64,000 nucleotides of DNA from Pseudomonas costantinii (GCF_001870435.1 NZ_MDDR01000041.1:1-64000), one strand, 5' to 3'. Shown: positions 44,215-57,075, numbered from the stretch's first letter. Made by a program: numbers and translations. The notes: generated by a model from the letters alone, not told the origin.

Positions 44215-44447
44215 ATAGGTCCTGTTCTCGGCAAATCTGCGCGCACGGCCGCGCACTCCCAACGGAGCCGGCGCACGATACCAGTTTGCGTTTATGCGCA
44301 AAAGTGATGTTTGAGTATATGCAAATAACCAAATCGACTAATGAGAACCGTTATCGCCATACCCACATTTGTCATGCGGGCAATCGTCAACTTTACTGTG
44401 ATCGTGTTTGACTGCAATCACCTATAAAACCGACAAGAGGCGATGCG
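44215..44447. other. Divergent spacer upstream of cysI and the 37-aa gene
   Basis: The 233-bp gene-free stretch must carry the cysI promoter (minus) and that of the small membrane-protein gene (plus). A partly symmetric AT-rich block lies around 44312-44356 (GATTTGGTTATTTGC and TGAGAACCGTTATC). I could not identify a regulator with confidence. Confidence 0.4.
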
Positions 44448-44561
44448 ATGAGCAATTCAACCAAAGCCCGTAAACCTGACAGTACCGTTGATGCCTGGGC
44501 CATTTTGTTTTTGATAATCCTGGTGGTGGGAACTGCCGTTTTCTGGGTTAGCCACCAATAA
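44448..44561 (+). CDS. Putative 37-aa single-span membrane protein
   Basis: The reading frame begins ATG AGC AAT at 44448 and stops at TAA 44559-44561, too short for usual gene calls. AAGAGG lies 8 bases before the ATG. The protein has a polar N-terminus (STKARKPDSTVDAW), one hydrophobic helix of about 18 residues (AILFLIILVVGTAVFWV) and a short SHQ end. This design is typical of small accessory subunits of membrane complexes. It is transcribed divergently from cysI. The partner is unknown and it is not obviously CcoM or CydX. Confidence 0.6.
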   Translation: MSNSTKARKPDSTVDAWAILFLIILVVGTAVFWVSHQ

Positions 44562-44636
44562 AGAGCGCTGATTGAGCCTCGATTGACTGTCGCATTGCCA
44601 CTATCATGGTGGTCAACGCTCAAGGCTTGAACAAGC

Positions 44637-45704
44637 ATGTTGAAGGTTCTGATTACGTGTGTGTGGTTGCTGGGATCGATGTATGGGGCGATGGCCCATG
44701 CCACGTCGGTGGTGTTTCTCAATCCTGGCACGTCGACGGAAACCTTCTGGGTCAGCTACGCGCAATTCATGCAGGCCGCCGCCAAGGACCTCGGCCTGGA
44801 TTTGCGTGTGCGTTTTTCGGAGCGTGATGCGCGAAACACCCTGGCCCAGGCTCGGGAGGCATTGCAAGGCGCCGAACGGCCCGATTACCTAGTGCTGGTG
44901 AATGAGCAATATGTCGCCCCGCAGATCTTGCGCATGGCCCAGGGCAGCGGGGTCAAGTTGCTGATCGTGAATAACGCGTTGACCCCCGATCAAGTGCAAT
45001 TGCTGGATGCCCGCGATGACGCCTCGTGGATTGTCAGCTTGGTGGCCGACGACGAGCAGGCCGGCTACCTGATGCTCACCGACTTGCTGCGCCAGCATCG
45101 CGCGCTTGCGCCGGGCGAGTCCCTCGACCTGCTGGCCTTTTCCGGGGTCAAGAACACTCCGGCCGCGCAGTTGCGTGAGCGGGGCTTGCACCGCGCTTTG
45201 GCCCAACACCCTGAAGTGCGCCTGCGTCAGTTGGTTTACGGTGAGTGGAGCCGCCAGCGCGCCTTTGAGCAAGCAACGCAGTTGTTCAAGCGTTACCCGC
45301 AGACGGCGCTGGTGTGGTCGGCCAACGATGAAATGGCACTGGGTGCCATGCAGGCCCTGCAAGACAGCGGCCGAACGCAGGGAAAAGAGGTGCTGTTCAG
45401 CGCGCTTAACAGCTCGCCTGAAATACTGAAGGCGCGTCTGGATGGGCGTCTAACGACGTTGGTCGCTGGGCATTTCACCCTGGGCGGGTGGGCGATGGTG
45501 CTGATCAATGATGATGCCAAGGGCGTCGACATCGGTGCTTATGGCGGGCGCGACCGCCAGGAGGCGTTGTTTCAACTGATCAACCCCACCCAGGCTCAAC
45601 GCCTGCTGGAGCCGACCGCGACGGTGAATTTCCGGGCGTTGTCCGCCGTGGGCAAGCCGCTGTCTTACCGCTATCCGTTTAGCCTGAACCTGTTGCTGCG
45701 CTAG
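44637..45704 (+). CDS. Periplasmic sugar-type substrate-binding protein (orphan)
   Basis: The 355-aa product has a signal peptide (VLITCVWLLGSMYGAMAHA) and a type I periplasmic binding fold: VVFLNPGTSTETFWVSYAQF, PDYLVLVNEQYVAPQILRMA, ALVWSANDEMALGAMQAL and an ALNSSPEILKARLDGRLTTLVAGHF ending. It resembles RbsB/LuxP-like proteins but no transporter or sensor genes are adjacent. It may serve a remote ABC transporter or a sensor kinase. The stop overlaps the convergent DUF2970 gene by 4 bp. Confidence 0.78.
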   Translation: MLKVLITCVWLLGSMYGAMAHATSVVFLNPGTSTETFWVSYAQFMQAAAKDLGLDLRVRFSERDARNTLAQAREALQGAERPDYLVLVNEQYVAPQILRMAQGSGVKLLIVNNALTPDQVQLLDARDDASWIVSLVADDEQAGYLMLTDLLRQHRALAPGESLDLLAFSGVKNTPAAQLRERGLHRALAQHPEVRLRQLVYGEWSRQRAFEQATQLFKRYPQTALVWSANDEMALGAMQALQDSGRTQGKEVLFSALNSSPEILKARLDGRLTTLVAGHFTLGGWAMVLINDDAKGVDIGAYGGRDRQEALFQLINPTQAQRLLEPTATVNFRALSAVGKPLSYRYPFSLNLLLR

Positions 45705-45919
45705 ACGCCGGCAAAGTGCAGTACCAGTTGCACGATGCCGAACAGCATCAGCGCAAACACCGCCGTGAACAGAATGCCCAGTATCACAAAGTGGCTGGGC
45801 TTGCCGTGGGTGAAGTCGCGGGCGCGGTTCTTGCCGCTCTGCACGCCAAAGGCGGCGGCCATGACGCTGTGGAGCATCTGCCAGAAGGTTGGCGGTTTGT
45901 TATCGATTGGATCTTCCAT
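45701..45919 (-). CDS. DUF2970-family small membrane protein
   Basis: The 72-aa product reads MEDPIDNKPPTFWQMLHSVMAAAFGVQSGKNRARDF up to residue 36 and then a single membrane span (FVILGILFTAVFALMLFGIV). The FxxxxxSVxxAxFGVQ region defines DUF2970. Function unknown; it is a core Pseudomonas gene placed near metH in P. aeruginosa. ATG 45919 is chosen over 45949, which adds an unconserved leader. Confidence 0.8.
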   Translation of the reverse strand: MEDPIDNKPPTFWQMLHSVMAAAFGVQSGKNRARDFTHGKPSHFVILGILFTAVFALMLFGIVQLVLHFAGV

Positions 45920-45968
45920 AATGGCCTCGTTTCCCAAACCCTGCTCCACAGCATAGTCAATCTGCCGC

Positions 45969-48900
45969 TCAGCGCTTTGGCGGCTCCAGGTTCAAGAACA
46001 GCTCGCGATCCAGTGGTGGGTTGATCACGGCTTTTTCCAGTGTCACCACCTGGTGGTTGTTTTCACGGGCCTGTTCTATCAACTGTTTGCGTGTGAACAG
46101 GCGCTCCTCTTTGGTTTTCAAGTGGCCGAACGCAGGTTGCAACGCCGGCGTGTTAGCGCTCGGGTAATGAAAGTGCGCGTACCACAACACAGTGTCCTCG
46201 GCTTTCTTTCCAGCCTTGATCGCGCTTTTGTCACGTATCGCGTACTCGGTAAGGAAATCGCCAGCCTTCAACGGCGCGCGGCGGCGTACCAAGTTGATGT
46301 CGACGAAACCGTGCTTCCACAGGTACGCGATATTGGCAGCCCTGGGGCGTTGCTGTTTGTAGCCTTCGCTGCACAGTTCCCGTGCCAGCGCTAGCAAGGC
46401 TCTGGATTCGTCGCGATAAGCCTTTACCAATACGCCAGCGTCCCCATGGGTGGAGTGGTCACGCTGGACCTCGTTGGCCAGGCCTTCAAGCTGATTGGCC
46501 AGCGGGGTCAGCATCTCTTCCCACTCCAGAGGCCGGATTTCTTCTCGACGGGTCGGGTCCTGAAGTTTTCTCTGCTGGGCGCGGATGGTGTGCTCGACCC
46601 CAGGCCTGCGACCAATGATGTTTCGTGCTTCATTCCTGATCGTCTCGACCGTGCGCACCACATGTGCTGGAAGTGGTCCTGGCGTGGCGGCCGGGACTAC
46701 TTCGACCCACACGCCTTCGGCAGCGTGTTCAAGGTAAGTCGCGACGACTGTTTTGCTGATAGGGTTCTGAATATCGACACGCCTGCCAGGGTTATCCGGC
46801 GAAGCGGGGCGTAAGTCGCCCACCAGCACTTCGCGGCCGCGTGTCTTGAACACGATTTTGGTGGGTGGCTTGACGCGTGTAAATCTGGCGGCATTGGGTA
46901 ATGGGGCGAACCCTTCATCCACCAGGATCAAATCAGCCAATTGGGTTTCAAGGCCGCTGCGGGCTTCCCCGAGATGCTCCAGAAACAATGTTCGATATTC
47001 TTCGCGCACGAACCCGGAATCCATTTCCTTCAGCGATACCACGGCGTTCTGTAGGCGTTCGTACAGGTCCAGTACGCCCTTGAGTACCTCCGATTGCTCG
47101 GAGGTCGAGTAGTCGGCGGTGCCGTAGACTTCTGCGTAGGACAAGATGACCTTGTCCCTGTTGAGGTCCGACAATTCTGCGACGAAAGGATATTCGGCCG
47201 ACTCACGGGTGTGGTGGTCACGCCTTAACACCAGCTCTGACAGGAACAACAAGGTGTTCTGTTTGATGCCGACCGAAGAAATAGGTGCGTAATCGGGTTT
47301 TTCATCCTGCAGGAATTTGCGCAGTGCCGGGTCTGCCTGTTGGCGCAGGGTTTCGATTCTTTGCGCTGGCTCATGCATCTGTTGGAATATCTCAAGCAAC
47401 GCTTTCCAGAAGCGCAACAGTTCCTCATAGCCGTCGGTAATGTTTTGCGCCAGTTCGGCACTGGATCGCTCCTTGAGTTCGCTGATGCTTTCACCGCGCG
47501 CGGTTTCATAGGTGTCTGAAAACTTTTGTAGTTGGATATCGTAGAGTGCCCCCCAGTGACTCTGGATGTAACTTTTGGCGATGTCGCGCATGCGCTTGTG
47601 TTTCTGATCCTTTCTATCGATTGCCATCAAGGCCTCAGCCTTGGCCAGGTACTGTTGTGCAACTGGAAAATACTCTCTGGTATTGGCCAGGTAGTTGTCG
47701 ATGGCGAGGTCGAATTCAACACTGGCTTGTGCGGTCAGTTGCTGTTGCTGTTGATGTCGTTCGGCGACTCTGTCCCGTAGTGCTGGAAGCGCCCTGCCGA
47801 GCAGGACCCAGATCCGCCGCAGATCCTGCTTCTGCGCGACCAGCTTTGCGCGGGCGACATTCACGGCCTCTAGAAAGGGCTGGGCATTGTTGTCATTGTC
47901 CACCAGTTGTTTACCCAGCGTCGCCAGCTCGGCGCTCAGTACCTTGACCTGTTCATCATGCTGTTTCTGCCATTCGCCGAGGCGTTCCTTGGGCATTCCA
48001 CCCTCCAGGTGTAGCCGTCGGTCCAGTCGCCAATGGCCCTGGCCGTCGCTGGTCAATTTGAACCCCGGACGCAGAGGGTGCAGTGGATGCACCAGGTAGA
48101 CCTCCGCGAAGCCGGGTATCACGCTGACTTGAAACAACAATCCGCCGACGCTGGCATGCCAGGTGTCGCCGATACGGTACAGGCCCTTGAGCGGGCCGCT
48201 GGCTTTGGCGGTCGGCAGCGACGCTGGCCATGGCACACTCACTTGGAGCAGGGCCTGCAACAGGTTTGCACTGGCCTTTGGGCTGGCAAGCGACTGGATG
48301 AAGTCCAGTGCGGTATGCCCGCTTGCCGGCGGCTCACCCGGCAGTGCCACTCCCCCCTGTTTGATGACCGGCGTATCTGACTCGTGGGCCGTGCCCGCCG
48401 GTCTGGCCCATGAGGCCAAGTGCAGCGTGTTATCACCTTGGGAAAGGGGTTCCAGTGGCTTTGGCGTAGCGCTGCCATGCAGCAGCACCATGGCACAATT
48501 GAGCAGCAGGTCGATCAGTGCCAGTTCCCGGGTGGTCGGGTCGGTGCTGTCCAGCCCTGCCAGATCCTGTTCCAGGCTGTCGACCAACACCAGGAACCAT
48601 CCGGCCAGCATCGCTGGCCCGCGCACCAATGGCAGCAGCAGGGTGTTGAATAACAGCCACGCGCCTTCCATCACAATGGCCCAGCGGCTTTCGCTGTTGG
48701 ACACCGATTCGCGGTCGGCCAAATCAACCAGCGCCCTTGCGGTGCTGCCGAACAAGTGGTTGGGCAGCAGGCCATTGAGCTGGGACTGCAACCATTCCTC
48801 TGCCCCGTCGTCCACGGCCAGAGAGGCAGGGGCTGGTTTGTCCGGCGTCGAGAACTCGTCGCCGTGGAGGAATCGGATGATGTGCGGTTCCTTGATCCCG

Positions 48901-50720
48901 CCATGGGCGTAGATCGGTCGCGCCTGGTCGCTCAGCCAGATCAATACGCTGTCTTGGAGCTCACCCGGTGCGGCGATCGCGTCGAGCAAGGCCTGGCGTG
49001 TAGGGAATTCGTGCAGTGCCTCGGCGTACAGTGGCCGATAGAGCAGGTGCGGGCCAATGCTTGCGTCACGTGGCTCGATGATAAACATGTTGTTCGCAGG
49101 GTCCGGCACGGACTCGGCTTTGCGGCGTAGTGCCAGGGGCCGCAGGACCACTTCCTTGTCGTCAACTATCCGATCCGCAGGCGAATCTGCCATCAGCGCT
49201 TTCACGTATCGATAGCCCGTGGTGGTCACCCCGTACAGACCTCGGATCTTGAACTCCAGTGCCTGCATGGGCAGCCTGGCCTTGAGTTCGTGCACAAACA
49301 GCAACTCCCGGCGACGCGCATCGACGCTGTCGCTCAGTAGCAGGTCCTTGAGCTTCTGCGGGTAGGCGCTGCCAATATCGACGCGCTGGATCAGCCCGTC
49401 ACTGCTCATCAAGTAGTTTTCCGTCAGCCACGCTGGCAGTGGTTTCCCGCTGAGGGACGATAATGTCAGCGCGCCCTTGGGTTTGCCGGCAAGGTTCTTC
49501 AGCGCAAACGCGGTGAGTGACAGGCGCACATGGGTGATAAACCCGGCGCCACCGGGATAGCCTGCCGCTACGGCGAAGTTCAGCGATACATCGTCGGGGT
49601 CGAGCTCGCCATGATCGGCACGCATCTGTTCGCGCAGCGCCTCGCGACTGAAGAGCAGGATATTTTCAATACCTTCGTTGAATGTGCGGCCCTGGTTCTG
49701 TTTCAGTACCTGTGCCATGTCCTGCAAGTGGCGGTGATAGGCAAAGCGATCGTCCGCGCCGGCTTGCTTGAGCCACTCGGGAAGCCGACTGTTCACTTGG
49801 TTGAAAAGAGCAGGGGGCACCGTAAGGCTGGAGAAAAGCAACGCGGGGTCCGTGAGTCTATTCAGGTGCGCCTCCAGTACGGCTTCGCTTGGCTGCTGGA
49901 ACGACACTCGGGCGAGGTCTTCCAGTTGCTGGTTGAGAATCAGGCCGGCCTGGCGCTCGAACACATTGTCATCGGGTTCGTTGCGCCGCCAGGTGAGGCT
50001 GTCGAACTGAAAGCGGCGTTTCATCCGCTCCCCCCAAGCGGCACCGAAAGCATCGATATCATCGAATCCCGTCATCTCACCGCTGGTTTCGCACAACAGC
50101 ACCTGCCTGCCGCGTACCAGCAGTAGATCCGGGGTGAGCAACTGCACTTGTCGGCCGGCCTGGGTCAGGGTTGTTTCGACGAAGTAAACGTAGACCGCCG
50201 GGGTGGAGCGGGACATTCGTCTGTGTACCTGCGGCCAGCGGGCGACGAGGGACAGCATTTCCCGGTGTGCCTCGCTCAGGCCCGGCCCCCCGGTTGCCGC
50301 GGCACTCATCTGGCCATTGAGCCACTCGGCCAGCCACTGCCAGCGGCTGCTGCCGTGGCTGTCGGTGACACTCCAGTAATCCACCAGGGCCTGTTGGAAG
50401 TGGATGTACAGCGTGGCGGGCAGTGCGTCGATGAGGCCAGCCAACACTGTCATGTCGATAGTGGGCGTAGACAGGCGCTGGGGCGGGTTTTGCGTGAGAA
50501 AGCCCGTTTGCAGGCCCAGTGGTTGCGGGTTCAATACGTGAGCGATAGCGACGTTCAGCAGCAGCTCGAACGTAAAGCCACCTGCAGGTTGCGGGCGAGC
50601 CAGCTTGACCGTCAGCAGGTCCAGCGTCGGGAAATGCGTACGCAGTGCGTTGAACACTACGGATATCAGGGTCGGGCGTGTTGCAAAACGTTCGTGAATG
50701 GCTTGGGCGGGAGTGGGCAT
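45969..50720 (-). CDS. Very large toxin-like protein, DUF6543/dermonecrotic-toxin domain family
   Basis: The 1583-aa product has no signal peptide. Traits that recall the Pseudomonas DUF6543/dermonecrotic-toxin-domain proteins are: a segment near residues 545-600 (IEPRDASIGPHLLYRPLYAE, then PIYAHGGIKEPHI); a hydrophobic stretch around 683-710 (WLLFNTLLLPLVRGPAMLAG); a helical, glutamine-rich middle (about 950-1200); and a C-terminal LWYAHFHYPSANTP motif near 1513. Homologues of similar size are annotated as putative toxins or effectors without a shown activity. AAAGGA lies 7 bases before ATG 50720, inside a long hairpin. It is a single intact ORF inserted between core genes (DUF2970 and metH). 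No secretion or immunity gene is obvious beside it. Confidence 0.75.
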   Translation of the reverse strand: MPTPAQAIHERFATRPTLISVVFNALRTHFPTLDLLTVKLARPQPAGGFTFELLLNVAIAHVLNPQPLGLQTGFLTQNPPQRLSTPTIDMTVLAGLIDALPATLYIHFQQALVDYWSVTDSHGSSRWQWLAEWLNGQMSAAATGGPGLSEAHREMLSLVARWPQVHRRMSRSTPAVYVYFVETTLTQAGRQVQLLTPDLLLVRGRQVLLCETSGEMTGFDDIDAFGAAWGERMKRRFQFDSLTWRRNEPDDNVFERQAGLILNQQLEDLARVSFQQPSEAVLEAHLNRLTDPALLFSSLTVPPALFNQVNSRLPEWLKQAGADDRFAYHRHLQDMAQVLKQNQGRTFNEGIENILLFSREALREQMRADHGELDPDDVSLNFAVAAGYPGGAGFITHVRLSLTAFALKNLAGKPKGALTLSSLSGKPLPAWLTENYLMSSDGLIQRVDIGSAYPQKLKDLLLSDSVDARRRELLFVHELKARLPMQALEFKIRGLYGVTTTGYRYVKALMADSPADRIVDDKEVVLRPLALRRKAESVPDPANNMFIIEPRDASIGPHLLYRPLYAEALHEFPTRQALLDAIAAPGELQDSVLIWLSDQARPIYAHGGIKEPHIIRFLHGDEFSTPDKPAPASLAVDDGAEEWLQSQLNGLLPNHLFGSTARALVDLADRESVSNSESRWAIVMEGAWLLFNTLLLPLVRGPAMLAGWFLVLVDSLEQDLAGLDSTDPTTRELALIDLLLNCAMVLLHGSATPKPLEPLSQGDNTLHLASWARPAGTAHESDTPVIKQGGVALPGEPPASGHTALDFIQSLASPKASANLLQALLQVSVPWPASLPTAKASGPLKGLYRIGDTWHASVGGLLFQVSVIPGFAEVYLVHPLHPLRPGFKLTSDGQGHWRLDRRLHLEGGMPKERLGEWQKQHDEQVKVLSAELATLGKQLVDNDNNAQPFLEAVNVARAKLVAQKQDLRRIWVLLGRALPALRDRVAERHQQQQQLTAQASVEFDLAIDNYLANTREYFPVAQQYLAKAEALMAIDRKDQKHKRMRDIAKSYIQSHWGALYDIQLQKFSDTYETARGESISELKERSSAELAQNITDGYEELLRFWKALLEIFQQMHEPAQRIETLRQQADPALRKFLQDEKPDYAPISSVGIKQNTLLFLSELVLRRDHHTRESAEYPFVAELSDLNRDKVILSYAEVYGTADYSTSEQSEVLKGVLDLYERLQNAVVSLKEMDSGFVREEYRTLFLEHLGEARSGLETQLADLILVDEGFAPLPNAARFTRVKPPTKIVFKTRGREVLVGDLRPASPDNPGRRVDIQNPISKTVVATYLEHAAEGVWVEVVPAATPGPLPAHVVRTVETIRNEARNIIGRRPGVEHTIRAQQRKLQDPTRREEIRPLEWEEMLTPLANQLEGLANEVQRDHSTHGDAGVLVKAYRDESRALLALARELCSEGYKQQRPRAANIAYLWKHGFVDINLVRRRAPLKAGDFLTEYAIRDKSAIKAGKKAEDTVLWYAHFHYPSANTPALQPAFGHLKTKEERLFTRKQLIEQARENNHQVVTLEKAVINPPLDRELFLNLEPPKR

Positions 50721-50785
50721 GACGAAATCCTTTTTCCTGGGCAAGACCGGTGATCGGTCCGGCACAGGAAAACGCATTTCGTCAT
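50719..50785 (-). promoter_or_regulatory. Inverted repeat covering ribosome-binding site and start of the giant gene
   Basis: Three nested arm pairs are perfect reverse complements: 50719-50728 with 50776-50785 (10 bp), 50732-50739 with 50765-50772 (8 bp) and 50745-50749 with 50755-50759 (5 bp). On the coding strand the structure ends in the AU of the start codon and pairs the AGGAAAA segment. It would hide the initiation site of the 1583-aa ORF. No T-run follows, so it is not a classic terminator. Confidence 0.8.
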
Positions 50786-50806
50786 CGGGGCAGCGGTAAA
50801 GAAAGA

Positions 50807-50822
50807 CCGCCAGAGCTGGCGG
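50807..50822 (-). terminator. Hairpin downstream of metH
   Basis: CCGCCAG-AG-CTGGCGG forms a 7-bp GC stem 19 bp past the metH stop, followed on the minus strand by TCTTTCTTTA. It is a likely, though imperfect, metH terminator separating metH from the giant gene. Confidence 0.6.
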
Positions 50823-50840
50823 CCTTGATGTTAGTGGCCC

Positions 50841-54551
<3,711 letters not shown>

Positions 54552-54717
54552 GGGACTACTCTGGTCAGGCATTACGGAGGGCGTGAATCATAGCAAACCT
54601 GTGCCGATTTAGAGCATGTGCAGGTTTTGCATGAATATCGTTCATGTTGTTGGGGGCTGTGGCCCGGTAGAATCACCGTCAATTTTTCAGCGTCTGTATT
54701 GAATCGGGACCGGATAC

Positions 54718-57024
54718 ATGTCACTTCGCCTCATCATCAGCGCCGTCCTGGCATTAATAGCCGGCACCGCACAGGCACAGGCGTTACCGGATAACCGTCC
54801 CGCCCCGGCGATCTCTTATACCCGTGACATTCAGCCGATCTTCACCGAGAAATGCGTGGCCTGCCATGCTTGCTACGATTCCGCCTGCCAATTGAACCTC
54901 GGCAGCGCCGAGGGCGCGGCGCGTGGGGCAAGCAAAGTGCCGGTTTATGACGGTGAACGCACTCAGGCTACGCCGACCACCCGTTTGTTCTATGACGCCT
55001 TTGGCAAAGCTGCGTGGCAACAAAAAGGCTTCTATTCCGTACTCGACGCCCAAGGCAGTCAGGCCGCACTGATGGCACGCATGCTGGAGCTAGGCCACAA
55101 CGCGCCGCTGCAACCGAACGCCAAGTTGCCCGACGAAATCATGCTGGGCCTGAACCGCGAAAACATGTGCGCGATGCCCGGCGAGTTCAATGCTTACGCC
55201 GGTGCTCACCCCAAGGAAGGCATGCCGCTGGCGGTCACCGGCTTGACTGACCAGCAATACCAGACCCTGCAACGTTGGCTGGCCTCCGGCGCGCCGATTG
55301 ATGAGCAGGGCTTGGCGCCAAGTGCCAAGGAAGCCCTGCAGGTGCAACAGTGGGAAAACCTGTTCAACCAGCCGGGCGCCCGGGAAAGCCTGGTGGCGCG
55401 CTGGTTGTTCGAGCATTTGTTCCTGGCGCATATCTACTTCGAGAGCGGCGAGCCGGGGCATTACTTCCAGTGGGTACGCTCGCGCACCCCGAGCGGCCAA
55501 CCGATTGACCTGATCGCCACCCGTCGCCCCAATGACGACCCGGGTACCCAGGTGTATTACCGATTGTGGCCGGTGCAGGGCGTGATCGTGCATAAAACCC
55601 ACATCACTTACCCGTTCAGTGCCGAGAAAATGGCGCGGATCAAAGAATTGTTTTACGCCGGCAACTGGCAGGTCAACGCCTTGCCGGGTTACGGCCCGGG
55701 CCGTCGCGCCAATCCATTCGAAACGTTTGAAGCGATCCCGGCCAAGGCGCGCTACCAGTTCATGCTCGATAACGCCGAATACTTCGTGCGCACCTTTATT
55801 CGCGGGCCGGTATGCCGTGGGCAGATCGCCACGGACGTTATTCGCGATAACTTCTGGACCTTGTTCCAGGACCCGGATCATGACCTATACATCACCGATG
55901 CCCGCTATCGCGGCCAGGCCACGCCGTTGCTGGCCATGCCCGGGCAGAACGATGATGTGGGCAGTGTGCTCAGCCTGTGGCTGGCTTATCGCGACAAGCG
56001 CAATCAATACGAAGCACTGCGCCGTGACAGCTATGCGAATGTGGCGCCGCCCAGTTGGTCGACTTTGTGGGCCGGTAATGACAATGCCTTGCTGAGCATC
56101 TTCCGCCATTTCGACAGTGCTTCGGTGACCAAGGGCCTGATTGGCGAAGTGCCGCAGACTATGTGGCTGTTCGATTATCCGTTGCTGGAACGTACGTATT
56201 ACCAGTTGGCGGTGAATTTCGATGTGTTCGGTAATGTGTCGCACCAGGCCCAGACCCGGCTTTACTTCGACCTGATCCGTAATGGTGCCGAGCAAAATTT
56301 CCTGCGCCTGATGCCGGCTGATTCCCGTGATGACTTTATGGATGACTGGTACCAGAACAGCGGCAAACTCAAGATGTGGCTGGACTACGAGGCGATTGAC
56401 GATGACAAGCCAAGCGGGCTGCATCTCGATGAAAAAGACCCGAAGCGCGACTTTGCCAACCAGTTACTGACGCGCTATGGCGACCTGAATGCCAGCCCGG
56501 ACCCGATCAACCGCTGCGCTGGTGCCTTTTGTTCGCGCGATGGGATTGACCCGGCGTTGCAGGACGCGGAGCAGGCGCTGAGTCGGCTGACGTCGCGGCC
56601 GGCTGCGGGGCTCAAGGTTATCGACCAATTGCCTGAAGCCACTATGCTGCGGATCGAAACTGCCGGCGGGAAGCGGGTGGTCTACAGCATGTTGCGTAAC
56701 CGGGCGCACAGTAATGTGGCGTTTTTGCTGGGGGAGGCTTATCGCTATCAGCCTGGCTTGGACACTGTGACCATCTACCCTGGTGTGCTGAGCAGTTATC
56801 CGAACTTCATGTTCAATATTCCTGCGCGGGAAGTGCCTGAGTTTGTTGCGGCGATGGAGGATGCCAAGGATACCAAGCGGTTTGAAAAGATTGTGGATCG
56901 GTGGGGGATTCGGCGTAGTCACCCGTTGTTCTGGCAGTATTTTCATGATTTGTCGCAGTACATCCGTGAGACCGCACCGGTGGAAGAGGGGGTGTTGGAT
57001 ATGAATCGGTATGAGAATTTGTGA
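54718..57024 (+). CDS. cti: Periplasmic fatty acid cis/trans isomerase
   Basis: The 768-aa product has a signal peptide (IISAVLALIAGTAQA) and a single c-type heme motif C46-V-A-C49-H50 (EKCVACHACYDSACQ), as in Cti of P. putida. Cti converts cis to trans unsaturated acyl chains in membrane lipids to stiffen the membrane under solvent or heat stress. The remainder fits the Cti family (WVRSRTPSGQPIDLIATRRP, YSMLRNRAHSNVAFLLGEA). It diverges from metH across a 166-bp spacer. Confidence 0.93.
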   Translation: MSLRLIISAVLALIAGTAQAQALPDNRPAPAISYTRDIQPIFTEKCVACHACYDSACQLNLGSAEGAARGASKVPVYDGERTQATPTTRLFYDAFGKAAWQQKGFYSVLDAQGSQAALMARMLELGHNAPLQPNAKLPDEIMLGLNRENMCAMPGEFNAYAGAHPKEGMPLAVTGLTDQQYQTLQRWLASGAPIDEQGLAPSAKEALQVQQWENLFNQPGARESLVARWLFEHLFLAHIYFESGEPGHYFQWVRSRTPSGQPIDLIATRRPNDDPGTQVYYRLWPVQGVIVHKTHITYPFSAEKMARIKELFYAGNWQVNALPGYGPGRRANPFETFEAIPAKARYQFMLDNAEYFVRTFIRGPVCRGQIATDVIRDNFWTLFQDPDHDLYITDARYRGQATPLLAMPGQNDDVGSVLSLWLAYRDKRNQYEALRRDSYANVAPPSWSTLWAGNDNALLSIFRHFDSASVTKGLIGEVPQTMWLFDYPLLERTYYQLAVNFDVFGNVSHQAQTRLYFDLIRNGAEQNFLRLMPADSRDDFMDDWYQNSGKLKMWLDYEAIDDDKPSGLHLDEKDPKRDFANQLLTRYGDLNASPDPINRCAGAFCSRDGIDPALQDAEQALSRLTSRPAAGLKVIDQLPEATMLRIETAGGKRVVYSMLRNRAHSNVAFLLGEAYRYQPGLDTVTIYPGVLSSYPNFMFNIPAREVPEFVAAMEDAKDTKRFEKIVDRWGIRRSHPLFWQYFHDLSQYIRETAPVEEGVLDMNRYENL

Positions 57025-57038
57025 TCTGGGGTTGGTGT

Positions 57039-57075
57039 GAATATCCGTTGCTTGGGTGATGGCTGATATGTACTC
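57039..57075. repeat. Degenerate GAGTACATATCCGTT palindrome
   Basis: GAATATCCGTTGCTTGGG and GATATGTACTC mark a decayed copy of the palindrome seen at 18853-18890, located between cti and nfuA. The left arm has lost four bases of the consensus. Confidence 0.6.

Noticed and set aside
42307..44307. 666-aa plus-strand frame opposite cysI
   Set aside because: It mirrors the strongly conserved cysI and DUF934 genes; no motif or Shine-Dalgarno supports it.
44448..44561. Naming the 37-aa membrane ORF as CcoM or CydX
   Set aside because: The sequence does not resemble the CcoM or CydX sequences I recall, and no oxidase operon is adjacent; left unnamed.
50719..50785. Interpreting the long hairpin as the metH terminator
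   Set aside because: It is followed on the minus strand by GCCCACTCCC without a T-run, and a better terminator candidate lies at 50807-50822.
54573..54717. Cobalamin riboswitch upstream of metH
   Set aside because: No B12 box or GCTGCCCCCGCAACTG-like core is present in the metH-cti spacer.
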